Shown piece after piece: positions 16,191-25,647 of a DNA stretch of 44,593 nt. The notes beneath the pieces are model-generated. The model worked only from the letters and a program-made list of their open reading frames with translations, made no database searches and had not been told where the DNA came from. Made by a program: the position numbers and the translations under genes. This DNA is from Flavobacterium sp. (GTDB lineage: Bacteria; Bacteroidota; Bacteroidia; Flavobacteriales; Flavobacteriaceae), in the NCBI RefSeq assembly GCF_024642105.1, contig NZ_JAHEBT010000008.1:1-44593 (forward strand), written 5' to 3'. Every line of letters begins with the position of its first letter. Position 1 is the stretch's first letter.

Positions 16191-18824
16191 ATGGGAGAAA
16201 TATTTTATTTAGACTTTAAAAATGATAATAGTGGAAAAGTTCAAATTGATGAACCAATTGGTTATGCAGAAATGGATTTCAATTTGCAGCAAAAAGATAA
16301 AGGATATGGTAGAGATATATCTTTTTCTGGCGGAGAGGCGCAGTTTAATTTCGTTGACTATAGAACTCATTATTTGGATAAGTTACTTTATTTCAATCAT
16401 TTTTACGGATTTGAAAGTAAAGTAGATTTAATTATTAGTCAAGAAGGCTATGATGATGTTATAGCTGAACTTGATTTTGCTTCTGCAATAACTGATGAGT
16501 TTCAGTATTTTAAATGTAAAGTAATTCAACAATCTTCTCTTCAAATTATAAAGAGAAGAAAATCAGTTAAGGTAGATTTATTTAGTAATAAAGATATTGA
16601 TGGAAATCCTATTATGCCATTAGTTCCTGAGAATATGTTACTTTTAAATAAGCCTACTTTTCAAACATCAATTTGGCAACAAACAAGCCAATATGATTTT
16701 GGATTACGCTCTACTGCTACTGAGAAATATTTTATTAATCCAGCTCAGAATATTACACAATCTGATATAGATGGTACTGAGACTCCATTTGATATTGAAC
16801 AGCAAGATTTTGAAGGAATGCAGTATTTAGAGGCAACTACTAATCTTAAAAAGATAACTATTAAATTGAATGGTTGTAGCGGTATTATATCTCGTGATAC
16901 TGATAATGGAGGTACTGGATATATTGCTTTTCAATTAGTAGTTGCTTATGGAGCTACATTTGGAAACTTTAGAGAAGAAAAAATATTAACTTCTGCACTT
17001 ATAGAAGCTAGTCATCCTTATTATTCGTTACCACATACAGATTATACGGTAACTATCGATAATATGGATAGAGGTGATAAATTATGGATTGGATATTATT
17101 TTAGATTAGAGGAAACCTCGTTATTTGGTAGATTAGAAGCTTTTGGATATATGAACTTAGAATCTATTAAGATAACTGCTGAGTCATCTTCTTATAACTC
17201 TATAACTCCATCGTTTCGATTAATTGATGTAATGAAACAAGTAGTTAAATCTACTTCAGGTTTAGAAGTGACTGCTCCTCGTTTTGAAGCTGGAGGAGAG
17301 TTCTATAATAACAGATTAATCAATGGTAATTTTCTTAGAAATGCTTTGTATAATACTGATGGAACTAAAAAGCCTTTCTATATTTCATTAGAAGATATTG
17401 AGAAGTCAATTACTGAAATGAATGCTGATCACGAGATAAATTCTAATGGAGATATTTTCTTTGGTATTGAAGATGATTTTTATACAACTTATGAGTCAGG
17501 ATTCTTTGATAATACACAATTCTCAGAAATGACTAAGATATTTAATCCTCGTTTCTCTGTTAATGAATTTTCATATAGTTATAAGAACTTCCAAGCATTA
17601 AAAGAAAATGAAGAATTAAACTCAGCTGATAATATTCACGGAGAGTCTAAATATGTCTTTACTAATAAGATGGTAGAGAATAAAAAAGAAGTTTCTATAG
17701 AGTGGGTTCGTGACGCATTTTTAATTGAATCAAATAGACGTAAAGCAATTGAAGTATCTACTGATACTGCTTCTCAAAATGACGATACTATATTTGCTAT
17801 TGATACGATAAATACAGTAGGAGATATGGAATTTACTGAATCTTCATTTCTACAACATTCCTTTGATGCAAATACTAATAAATTAATACTTAGAAGTAAT
17901 GGAGAAGTAAATTTTAGAGCATTAGGTATTTTCCCTGGTAGTAACTTTAGTATTTTAGCTCCTGATAATAATGCGGGTAATTATACTGTAGAAGCAAATG
18001 CAAAATCTCAAGGATCTACTATTAATGATATTGTATCAAATACTTCTTTATTATTAATACGAACTTCTCCAGGTATTATTGGAGATAATAATAATGGAGA
18101 GCGAGTTACTAAATATATTTATCGATTAGATGATGCTGTAGTTCCTTTTACTAATTATACGAATCAAGAATTTAGTTCTATAGCAAATCTAAATGCTTCT
18201 GAAAAATATAGTAATCTACGTTATTCTATAGGTAGAAATATTAATACCTATTATCAATCATACTTGGCTACTTGTAATTTGTATCATAAAACAGATACAA
18301 TAAAAAATACTTGGTATAAGAATAATGGAAAATGTATTACAACTTATAGAGGTGTTACTATAGAAGAGAGTAAATCATTTGTTCCTATTAATCCAATATT
18401 ATCTCCATTTATGTATGATAATATTGTATTTGCTAATGTAGAATTTACTGATTTTATTGCTTTACAAAATAGTATTAGAAGTTATAGAGGATATATTAGA
18501 ACAATTGATAATAATAATAGAGTGATTAAGGTATATCCTATCACTATGAAATATGAGATATTAAGTAAAGAATTAACTATAAAGGCAGAAGAGAAATACG
18601 AGCCACGAACGATGACTATTAATACTTCAGCTCCATTTATTTTAATCAATAATGAAACGTATGTAAATAAAATTGATTGGGAGTTACGAGATAATAAGGT
18701 ATTTATTTTTGATAAGAGAAGACAATTATTATATAATGGAGTATTTTTCAATAACGTATCTATTAATGGAGCATTAACAGATGATGTAGTAGAGTTCAAA
18801 AATCGTATGAAATTGCTTGAATAA
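16191..18824 (+). CDS. Large tail tip/baseplate protein
   Basis: The 877-residue product follows the tape measure by three bases. It is beta-rich throughout with many Asn, Thr, Ser and Tyr. The position directly after the tape measure suggests a distal tail or tail-associated protein of the tip complex. No hydrolase motif was seen. It is followed by a promoter that starts the next block. Confidence 0.65.
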   Translation: MGEIFYLDFKNDNSGKVQIDEPIGYAEMDFNLQQKDKGYGRDISFSGGEAQFNFVDYRTHYLDKLLYFNHFYGFESKVDLIISQEGYDDVIAELDFASAITDEFQYFKCKVIQQSSLQIIKRRKSVKVDLFSNKDIDGNPIMPLVPENMLLLNKPTFQTSIWQQTSQYDFGLRSTATEKYFINPAQNITQSDIDGTETPFDIEQQDFEGMQYLEATTNLKKITIKLNGCSGIISRDTDNGGTGYIAFQLVVAYGATFGNFREEKILTSALIEASHPYYSLPHTDYTVTIDNMDRGDKLWIGYYFRLEETSLFGRLEAFGYMNLESIKITAESSSYNSITPSFRLIDVMKQVVKSTSGLEVTAPRFEAGGEFYNNRLINGNFLRNALYNTDGTKKPFYISLEDIEKSITEMNADHEINSNGDIFFGIEDDFYTTYESGFFDNTQFSEMTKIFNPRFSVNEFSYSYKNFQALKENEELNSADNIHGESKYVFTNKMVENKKEVSIEWVRDAFLIESNRRKAIEVSTDTASQNDDTIFAIDTINTVGDMEFTESSFLQHSFDANTNKLILRSNGEVNFRALGIFPGSNFSILAPDNNAGNYTVEANAKSQGSTINDIVSNTSLLLIRTSPGIIGDNNNGERVTKYIYRLDDAVVPFTNYTNQEFSSIANLNASEKYSNLRYSIGRNINTYYQSYLATCNLYHKTDTIKNTWYKNNGKCITTYRGVTIEESKSFVPINPILSPFMYDNIVFANVEFTDFIALQNSIRSYRGYIRTIDNNNRVIKVYPITMKYEILSKELTIKAEEKYEPRTMTINTSAPFILINNETYVNKIDWELRDNKVFIFDKRRQLLYNGVFFNNVSINGALTDDVVEFKNRMKLLE

Positions 18825-18830
18825 ATTTAG

Positions 18831-18838
18831 TATATTTG
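18831..18838 (+). promoter_or_regulatory. Promoter with very short leader
   Basis: TATATTTG ends eight bases before the ATG at 18846, so the transcript would be leaderless or have a leader of only a few bases. Confidence 0.7.
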
Positions 18839-18845
18839 TAAGAAT

Positions 18846-19682
18846 ATGACACAGCCAATAATTAACATATATAGAACAACCGAAGAAGCTTTTTATTTTG
18901 AAAATAGTCAAATGAATCGCTTCTATTCTTTCAATGGAGTACAATTACTTCCGTTTAACGAAACTAAGTATGTTCAAGTAACAAATACCCCTAATGGTAT
19001 TAATTTAGAAGATTGGATTGTATATGTTGTTGATATGTGTACGGGAGTAAAAACAGATATTACTCCTTCGTTTTTAGTTCAGTCTTTAACTAATTCAGAT
19101 AATGGAGATCCTCAATTTTATTGGTCATTAACTAATGTTCAGTATGATTTTGGAATGAATTTGATTTACTTAGAGATACATCAATCTTTAGGAGAAACAT
19201 TTTATTCAACACCATTTTTACTAACAAATGAAGAAGTCGAAAAAACAACACAGTTCCATTACAAAACTAAAAGAACAGATACTTTTCAAAGCATTGGTTT
19301 TCAGACTTGGTTTAGACAGAATACAAAACAAACTGAACTTACAACATATTATGAAGCTTCTACGAAGCATACTGTAACACAGGCAGTTAAGACTAATAAA
19401 ATCTCTAAGTTTGTTTCTGAAATTATGGAAGTTGAGCAGTTAATAGCTTTGACTGATGTTTTAGAGAATCCTTATTTATATATTAATAAAGTAAGAGCTT
19501 CACTATATGAAGCTATAGAAATACCTGAGGTAACATCACAAGAGAATTTTGGAAGTATTAAATTTAATGTATCATTTAATCATAATGATATTTTCGCTGG
19601 AGATTATGTTACTCCAGCTACTCCAATTGTCCCTGATTACTCATCATCACATTATTCATTAATAGACTATTATACATTATGA
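18846..19682 (+). CDS. Tail-module protein
   Basis: The 278-residue product starts MTQPIINIYRTTEEAFYFEN and has beta-rich, Thr-rich composition. The stop codon overlaps the next start in an ATGA. It is probably a tail tip or fibre-attachment component by position. No family recognised. Confidence 0.6.
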   Translation: MTQPIINIYRTTEEAFYFENSQMNRFYSFNGVQLLPFNETKYVQVTNTPNGINLEDWIVYVVDMCTGVKTDITPSFLVQSLTNSDNGDPQFYWSLTNVQYDFGMNLIYLEIHQSLGETFYSTPFLLTNEEVEKTTQFHYKTKRTDTFQSIGFQTWFRQNTKQTELTTYYEASTKHTVTQAVKTNKISKFVSEIMEVEQLIALTDVLENPYLYINKVRASLYEAIEIPEVTSQENFGSIKFNVSFNHNDIFAGDYVTPATPIVPDYSSSHYSLIDYYTL

Positions 19683-20158
19683 CACCATCAGAAATAAGAG
19701 CGTTAATTAGCTCAAACTTAGCAGATAATTCAGCTATTACAGCAGTTAAACATAGAGCAGTAGAGAATGAACTTATTAATTACTCTGAAGGGGTAAGTAC
19801 TCAGGTTGAAGCATTATCTACAGCATTTTTAGCAACATTGCCTAAGAATATAGGATGGGTTGGTAATTTTAATCCTGGTAGTTCAACTACTTTAACTTTT
19901 GGAGGTAATGTAACTAATGCTGTTATAGCAAATGTTGCTGAGTCTATTATTTCAGTGACAGTACTTAACGCTATGCCTTCTATGAATTATTTAGTAAAAG
20001 GATATGTAGAGAGTATGGGTGGATTATCTGAAGATAATACAGTTGGAGCAGTAGTATTTAAAAAAATAAGTACTTCTCAATTTCAAATATCTACTGGAGA
20101 ATTTGATAATGAAAATCAGAATTTAAAAATACATTTAGAAGTAAAATCTTTAGACTAA
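19679..20158 (+). CDS. Small tail-fibre-associated protein
   Basis: The product has 159 residues. It has a helical N-terminal 50 residues (TPSEIRALISSNLADN, then a HRAVENELINY stretch) followed by strands. A short N-terminal module of this type often starts phage fibre proteins and may help trimerise or attach to the tail. The gene lies two bases before the main fibre gene. Confidence 0.6.
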   Translation: MTPSEIRALISSNLADNSAITAVKHRAVENELINYSEGVSTQVEALSTAFLATLPKNIGWVGNFNPGSSTTLTFGGNVTNAVIANVAESIISVTVLNAMPSMNYLVKGYVESMGGLSEDNTVGAVVFKKISTSQFQISTGEFDNENQNLKIHLEVKSLD

Positions 20159-20159
20159 T

Positions 20160-23100
20160 ATGGCAAATTTACTATTAATAGAAAAACAACCTGGCGGTTA
20201 TTTTAAGTTTACTTTAAATGGAGACTCAGCTAACGCTGTAACCTCTATTCAAAATGACTTACTTGCCGTAGGAAATCAACTTCATTTCAAAACTGGTAAT
20301 GGAGCTAATATTATTAAAGAGCAATTTATTTATCCTGAAGATGTCACTATTATAGCTGGAGGTACTTATACCTTCACTACAGTAGCGCAAGTATGGACTA
20401 AATTAATTGATATTGATTACTTTGCTTGGTTAGGTACTGGAGGTAGCGGAATAATTGATAGATTTAGCGAATTAATTGATACGTTTCAATACGTTGGAAA
20501 TGCTGGTAAAGCAGTAGTAGTTGATAATTCAGAATTAAAGTTAGTTCCAGTTACTCTTCACAACGTAAGTACATTTACTGAATTGACCGATACTCCTGAT
20601 GCGTTAGTACCTAACAAAATGGTAGTAGTTAATACTACTGGAGATGCACTTATTTTACAGGATCAGCCAACTCCTCCTGAGAACTTTTTGAACTCAGTAG
20701 GATATTTTGATTATAATGATTTAGTTACGCAAACAACTCCTTTAACGGCGGTTGCGAATGTACCATTAAAATTAACGAATGATACTGCTGGAGCTAATAC
20801 AAATACATCACAAAATCCGTATGGAGTTTCCTATGTTTGGGATACTACTACGAATCAGTTTCACTTTGCTGAATTATCAATTGGAGATACGATTGATATT
20901 AGAGTTCACGTTCAAGTAACTACTACAGCTGCAAATCAAAAAATAAGTTTAAAAGCTAAATTTGGTATAGGATCAGCTTATCAATTTGAAAACTCTATTT
21001 ATTCAGGACAGTTTAAAACTGCTGGATTAAATGAGATTAGTTTTGTAGCACCATTTTATATCGGTTCAACATTAATTAGAGATTATCCTGCTGAATTAAC
21101 ATTAATTACTGATGCAGGAGCTGCTGTAAAAGTAGATGGTTGGTATGTGCGAATTTTACGAAAAAATATTAATATAATTACAGTTGATTATACTGTTCCT
21201 GACGCTACTACTTCCGTTAAAGGAATTGTTCGTTTAGGCGGAGATTTAGGCGGGACTGCAAATACTCCAACCGTACCAGAGTTAGCTAATAAAGTTTCTA
21301 ATACAAGAACTGTAGGAACAACTGCTCCATTATTAGGCGGAGGTACGTTAAATGGGGACTTAACATTGAGTATTCCTCAAGCTAATTCAATTGACTCAGG
21401 GTATTTATCCTTTGGAGATTGGACTCATTTTAATGAAGCTTATAATGATAAGGTAGTAAGTATTGCGGTAAGTGGAACTACTACTAAAACATTGACTATC
21501 ACTCAGCAAGATGGTGGTACTTTAACTACATCTTGGACTGATATTAATACAGATGCTATAACTTCAGTATTTGGAAGAACTGGAGATGTAGTTTCTGCTA
21601 ATGGAGATTATACCACTTCTCAAGTTACTGAGGGTACAAATTTATACTATACAAACACTCGTGTTTCAGCTAATACTGATGTAGCAGCTAATACAGTAGC
21701 TCGTCATAATGCTGTAACTTTAGGAACTGCAAATGGATTATCATTAAGTACTCAAGTATTATCTTTAGGATTAGCAAGTGGTTCAGCTAATGGTGCTTTA
21801 AGCTCTACCGATTGGAATACATTTAATAATAAACAATCAGCTTTAGGATACACTGCTGCTAATGATGCAAATGTAGTTCATTTAACTGGAGCTGAAACTA
21901 TTACTGGTACTAAATCATTTAATAGTACAACTGGTATTGGTATTCGCTCAAATAATAGCGGTTCAAGTTATGGTATTTATAGCGATAATAGTTCAACAGG
22001 AGTTGGAATGTATGTTGCAAATAGTGGTTCAGGTAAAGGATTTCAAGTAGCTAATGCTTTAGGTTCTTTTGGTAATTTATTTGAAGGTTCATATAATGGT
22101 ACGATAGGATTTTCAGTTGCTTATGATGGTCAGGTAAACACTCAAAAATTAGTTACTAATTTATTGCAAGTATCTACATTTGGTGCAGGTATGGCTTATA
22201 GTGATTCTTCGGGTAATGTTGGAACTTTAACAGGAACTTCAAATAGTTTAACTTATTGGAGTAGTGCAAGTACAATCGGAAGTTTATCTACATCAACCTA
22301 TCCATCATTAACTGAATTAAGTTATGTTAAGGGAGTTACAAGTTCAATACAAACACAATTAAATAGTAAACAAGCTACTTTAACCAATCCAATTACAGGA
22401 ACAGGAACAACAAACTACCTATCTAAATTTACAGGAACTGGAACTTTAGGAAATAGTTTAATTTATGATAATGGTACTAACGTAGGTATAGGGACTACGA
22501 GTCCTAACAATCTTTTAACACTAAATTCAAGCGGTGCTGCTGGAGATTCAACATCAATTGGTTTATTTAGCACTTTTAGCCAATCTACTAATAGAAATTG
22601 GTCAATTGGATTAAACTTATACGCTTACGGAGATTTTGCTATAAGAACAGGTAGCACACTAAATGGTAATCCTGATACGACAAGATTTTTAATTAACCCA
22701 TCAGGCAACGTAGGTATAGGTACAACTTCACCAAGTGAGAAATTAGAAGTTCAAAGTGGTGCTGCAGGTGCTAAAATTAAAGTAAGTAATTCAGGCGGTG
22801 GTTATGCAAGTTTAGAATGTTCTTCAAATGCTACTTCTGTGGCTCAATTAAATTTTACAAATCAATTATCATTAATCGGTGGCAACGTAGGAATTGGGAC
22901 TACGAGTCCTATTGAAAAATTAGAAGTAATTACAGGAGGAGCATTTACTAATATATATGCTGGAGCTAACGGAAATGGGTCTGCTGGTATAGCATTTTCA
23001 ACAGATAATAGAGCAAACACTTGGTTTGTTGGGTCAAGAAAAGATGCAGTTGGTGGGTCAATTGGTACTGACAGATTTAACTTATTATATGGAACTAATT

Positions 23101-23585
23101 CTATACTAACAGCTACAACATCAGGCAACGTAGGAATAGGTACTACAAGTCCAAATTATAAATTATCTGTGTTGTCTGCTAATAATGTTTCTTGGTTAGA
23201 AGACACAAGTGGAGCCAGCGGAGCTACATTTATTTTGTTTTCAGCACCAGGAAATACAGGAATAGGTAGTATTTCTAGAGTTGGTACTACTTCTGCAATA
23301 GCTTATAACTCAACGTCAGACTATCGTCTAAAGGAAGATTTGAAACCGATAAATGGATTAGAAAAAATATCAAAAATAAAGGTTTATGATTTTAAGTGGA
23401 AAAACCATACAGATAGAATGGATGGAGTTATTGCTCACGAATTACAAGAAGTAGTACCTTATGCAGTAACAGGAGAAAAAGACGCAGAACAAATGCAATC
23501 AGTTGATTACTCTAAATTAGTACCTATTTTAGTACAATCAATACAAGAACTAAAAGCAGAAATAGAAATTTTAAAAAACAAATAA
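20160..23585 (+). CDS. Tail fibre with S74 intramolecular chaperone
   Basis: The 1141-residue protein is the likely receptor-binding fibre. Four GNVGIGTTSP-type repeats lie at about residues 773, 849, 907 and 988 in a Gly/Ser/Thr-rich shaft. The C-terminal 89 residues form a peptidase S74 chaperone: it starts S1053-D-Y-R-L-K1058 and ends in a helix with LVPILVQSIQELKAEIEILK. Members of this family help trimers fold and then cut themselves off before the Ser. An earlier part has the TELTDTP and LGGDLGGTANTPTV motifs known from fibres of Bacteroidota phages. It is a strong candidate for the host-range determinant. Confidence 0.9.
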   Translation: MANLLLIEKQPGGYFKFTLNGDSANAVTSIQNDLLAVGNQLHFKTGNGANIIKEQFIYPEDVTIIAGGTYTFTTVAQVWTKLIDIDYFAWLGTGGSGIIDRFSELIDTFQYVGNAGKAVVVDNSELKLVPVTLHNVSTFTELTDTPDALVPNKMVVVNTTGDALILQDQPTPPENFLNSVGYFDYNDLVTQTTPLTAVANVPLKLTNDTAGANTNTSQNPYGVSYVWDTTTNQFHFAELSIGDTIDIRVHVQVTTTAANQKISLKAKFGIGSAYQFENSIYSGQFKTAGLNEISFVAPFYIGSTLIRDYPAELTLITDAGAAVKVDGWYVRILRKNINIITVDYTVPDATTSVKGIVRLGGDLGGTANTPTVPELANKVSNTRTVGTTAPLLGGGTLNGDLTLSIPQANSIDSGYLSFGDWTHFNEAYNDKVVSIAVSGTTTKTLTITQQDGGTLTTSWTDINTDAITSVFGRTGDVVSANGDYTTSQVTEGTNLYYTNTRVSANTDVAANTVARHNAVTLGTANGLSLSTQVLSLGLASGSANGALSSTDWNTFNNKQSALGYTAANDANVVHLTGAETITGTKSFNSTTGIGIRSNNSGSSYGIYSDNSSTGVGMYVANSGSGKGFQVANALGSFGNLFEGSYNGTIGFSVAYDGQVNTQKLVTNLLQVSTFGAGMAYSDSSGNVGTLTGTSNSLTYWSSASTIGSLSTSTYPSLTELSYVKGVTSSIQTQLNSKQATLTNPITGTGTTNYLSKFTGTGTLGNSLIYDNGTNVGIGTTSPNNLLTLNSSGAAGDSTSIGLFSTFSQSTNRNWSIGLNLYAYGDFAIRTGSTLNGNPDTTRFLINPSGNVGIGTTSPSEKLEVQSGAAGAKIKVSNSGGGYASLECSSNATSVAQLNFTNQLSLIGGNVGIGTTSPIEKLEVITGGAFTNIYAGANGNGSAGIAFSTDNRANTWFVGSRKDAVGGSIGTDRFNLLYGTNSILTATTSGNVGIGTTSPNYKLSVLSANNVSWLEDTSGASGATFILFSAPGNTGIGSISRVGTTSAIAYNSTSDYRLKEDLKPINGLEKISKIKVYDFKWKNHTDRMDGVIAHELQEVVPYAVTGEKDAEQMQSVDYSKLVPILVQSIQELKAEIEILKNK

Positions 23586-23586
23586 T

Positions 23587-23898
23587 ATGATAAATTTTGA
23601 ATGGAATATCAATCCAATGGATTGCATTATTGATGATGATGGAATGATAAATATTATTCAAACAGTTCACTGGAGATTAATAGGAACAGACGAGAACGGA
23701 ATTAGCAGTGATGTTTATGGAGCACAAAGTTTTCCTAAACCAAGCGAAGGGGGTTTTATCCCTTTTGAAGAATTAACAAAAGAAATAGTTGTTAGTTGGT
23801 TAGAAGCTACTTTAGATGTTCCAGCTTTAGAAAAAAATATTGAAGATGCTATTTATTTAATTAATAATCCAGTAATGGTTCAGTTAACAATAAATTAG
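23587..23898 (+). CDS. Small protein after tail fibre, possible fibre cofactor
   Basis: The 103-residue product starts MINFEWNINPMDCIIDDDG and has WRLIGTDENGISSDVYGAQSF, then a helical end. Small genes in this place often encode fibre assembly or attachment partners. That role is an inference from position. Confidence 0.65.
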   Translation: MINFEWNINPMDCIIDDDGMINIIQTVHWRLIGTDENGISSDVYGAQSFPKPSEGGFIPFEELTKEIVVSWLEATLDVPALEKNIEDAIYLINNPVMVQLTIN

Positions 23899-23906
23899 TA
23901 TCTTTG
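23899..23906 (+). promoter_or_regulatory. Promoter of lysis block
   Basis: TATCTTTG lies 25 bases before the ATG at 23931 and right after the stop codon of the previous gene. It probably starts the holin-lysozyme-spanin transcript. Confidence 0.75.
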
Positions 23907-23930
23907 TAATTATAACTAAAAAAAATTATT

Positions 23931-24194
23931 ATGAAATTAGATTTGAACTTTGATTTAAAAGACTTAAATGGACAAGTAATTGAAAATGCTAATGTTGGTA
24001 AATTAATCGCTAATACGTTAATCTCAGAAACAAAAGGAGACGCTTTGAAGTATTGGGATTGGGCAAACAAATTAAACAATGGTAAAGTATTGGATATTGA
24101 TTTATCTGATGCTGAAGTATTAAAAAACTTCATTAAACAACACGAAGGATTTACAGTTTTATTAAAAGCTCAAATTCTGCCTCTATTTAAGTAA
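23931..24194 (+). CDS. Hypothetical protein at head of lysis operon
   Basis: The 87-residue product starts MKLDLNFDLKDLNGQVIENANV and reads as a small alpha-beta protein with a helical C-terminus. Similar small proteins occur in Bacteroidota phages next to holins. Function unknown. The stop codon shares a base with the holin start. Confidence 0.65.
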   Translation: MKLDLNFDLKDLNGQVIENANVGKLIANTLISETKGDALKYWDWANKLNNGKVLDIDLSDAEVLKNFIKQHEGFTVLLKAQILPLFK

Positions 24195-24625
24195 TGAAGT
24201 ATTTGAATTACATATTTGCTTCATTAATTCTATTATTCGTACCTATCTACGGCTTATTAATAGCTGTAGGTAGTGCGATATTCTTAGATACCTTTACAGG
24301 TATTTTCAAATCAGTAAAATTAAATGGGTGGAAATCTATCAGAAGCCGACCACTATCCAATGTAATATCAAAAATGGCACTATACGAAATATGTATAGTT
24401 TTTTTGTTTCTAATTGATAAATTTGTCTTGAATGAATTTGTTAAACACGCATTTGGATTTGATTTTATGTTTACTAAAATATGTTCTATTACTTTAATAT
24501 TTGTTGAATTGGTTTCTATTAAAGAGAATATTGAAGAAACTTTTAAAATAGATATTTGGCAATTACTTAAAAAAGCATTCAATAGAGCAAAAGAAATAAA
24601 AGCAGATTTCAATGAAATTAAATGA
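24194..24625 (+). CDS. Holin
   Basis: The 143-residue protein is probably the membrane pore former that times lysis. Hydrophobic segments span residues about 4-32 and 66-82, with a third near 94-112. The middle has the turn LNGWKSIRSRPLSNVISK, typical of the holin family with toxin-secretion relatives. It overlaps the lysozyme gene by 14 bases, the expected gene order. Confidence 0.8.
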   Translation: MKYLNYIFASLILLFVPIYGLLIAVGSAIFLDTFTGIFKSVKLNGWKSIRSRPLSNVISKMALYEICIVFLFLIDKFVLNEFVKHAFGFDFMFTKICSITLIFVELVSIKENIEETFKIDIWQLLKKAFNRAKEIKADFNEIK

Positions 24626-25061
24626 TAAAGGTTACGATTTAATTAAGAAGTTTGAAGGGTATTCAGATAAACCATATAAATGTCCCGCTGGGATTCCTAC
24701 TATTGGATATGGTAATACTTATTACCCTAACGGAGTAAAGGTCAAATTAACTGATAAGCCAATTACTAAAGAATATGCAAATGAAATATTAGCTTTTATA
24801 GCTGATAATTTCGCTAAAGACGTATTAAAAGTTGTTAAATCTAATATATCGGTTAATCAATTAAACGCTTTAACTGCTTTTGCTTATAATTTAGGAATGA
24901 CTAATTTTAGAAATAGTAGTTTATTAAAGTTGGTTAATCATAATCCAAATGATGCTAACATTGCTAAAGAGTTTCTTAAATGGAATAAAGCAAATGGAAA
25001 AGTATTGAATGGTTTAACTAATAGAAGAATCGCTGAGTCAGCATTATACTTCACAAAATGA
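24612..25061 (+). CDS. Endolysin, GH24 lysozyme
   Basis: This enzyme cleaves the glycan strands of peptidoglycan. The 149-residue product shows the T4-type active site: E15 in KKFEGYSDKPY, C24 at the place of the T4 Asp20, and T30 in PTIGYG. Cys in place of that Asp occurs in other GH24 phage lysozymes. There is no signal peptide, so export depends on the holin. The stop overlaps the spanin start. Confidence 0.93.
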   Translation: MKLNDKGYDLIKKFEGYSDKPYKCPAGIPTIGYGNTYYPNGVKVKLTDKPITKEYANEILAFIADNFAKDVLKVVKSNISVNQLNALTAFAYNLGMTNFRNSSLLKLVNHNPNDANIAKEFLKWNKANGKVLNGLTNRRIAESALYFTK

Positions 25062-25516
25062 AAAAAGACATAATACTTGGATGTTTATTACTATTAATAA
25101 CTTCTTGTGCTTCAAGAAAAGTTAATATTGTAAAAACTGACACAAAAATTACATTAGACTCTACTGCTATTGTAAAAACCGATAGTACTTTTACAATTAA
25201 TAATAATATAGTTCTAACAAACAATTCTGAGGAATTAGAAATTAGCCCAGTATCTGATACGGTTCCAATGATTGTGAATGGAGTATCATATAAAGGAGCT
25301 ATTTTGAAGTATAAAAAACAGCGTAGTACTTATGTAGATACTTCTAAAAAAGTAGTTGCTAAGACTATTTTTAAACAAGATATTAAGAAAAAAACTACAA
25401 CAACGATTAAAAAGGATAAGGTTATCGATAAGAAAGCAAACTATTTTGTATATCTTTGGTTATTACTTATTCCAATTGGTATGTATATCTATAGACAAAT
25501 AAAGTTATGGCTGTAA
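25058..25516 (+). CDS. Unimolecular spanin (u-spanin)
   Basis: Spanins disrupt the outer membrane in the last step of lysis of Gram-negative hosts. The 152-residue product begins with a lipoprotein signal whose lipobox is LITSC (Cys17). It has a Thr/Lys-rich, strand-forming periplasmic part and ends in a transmembrane segment (YFVYLWLLLIPIGMYIY, residues about 128-144). Outer-membrane lipid anchor plus inner-membrane helix in one chain is the u-spanin plan. It comes directly after holin and endolysin. Confidence 0.8.
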   Translation: MKKDIILGCLLLLITSCASRKVNIVKTDTKITLDSTAIVKTDSTFTINNNIVLTNNSEELEISPVSDTVPMIVNGVSYKGAILKYKKQRSTYVDTSKKVVAKTIFKQDIKKKTTTTIKKDKVIDKKANYFVYLWLLLIPIGMYIYRQIKLWL

Positions 25517-25644
25517 AACAAACAAGCACAGAGAAAAAGACTAAAGTTAAGGTTAGCAGACCTGGTATCCACGCAAAATCGGGTTCGTCTAAATTAAAGA
25601 CAAGTAAGAACTATAAAAAACCCTATGCTGGTGGGGGAAGGTAA
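25507..25644 (+). CDS. Small basic Gly/Lys-rich protein
   Basis: The 45-residue product has a SRPGIHAKSGSSKLK stretch and ends in KNYKKPYAGGGR. Close lookalikes occur near the lysis genes of many Bacteroidota phages, judged from memory. The charge suggests nucleic-acid binding or an unstructured role. It overlaps the spanin gene by ten bases and is three bases before the phosphoesterase. Confidence 0.7.
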   Translation: MAVKQTSTEKKTKVKVSRPGIHAKSGSSKLKTSKNYKKPYAGGGR

Positions 25645-25647
25645 ACT

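Noticed and set aside
20160..23585. Diversity-generating retroelement acting on the fibre gene
   Set aside because: No reverse transcriptase gene and no template-variable repeat pair were seen. The GNVGIGTTSP repeats are normal shaft units.
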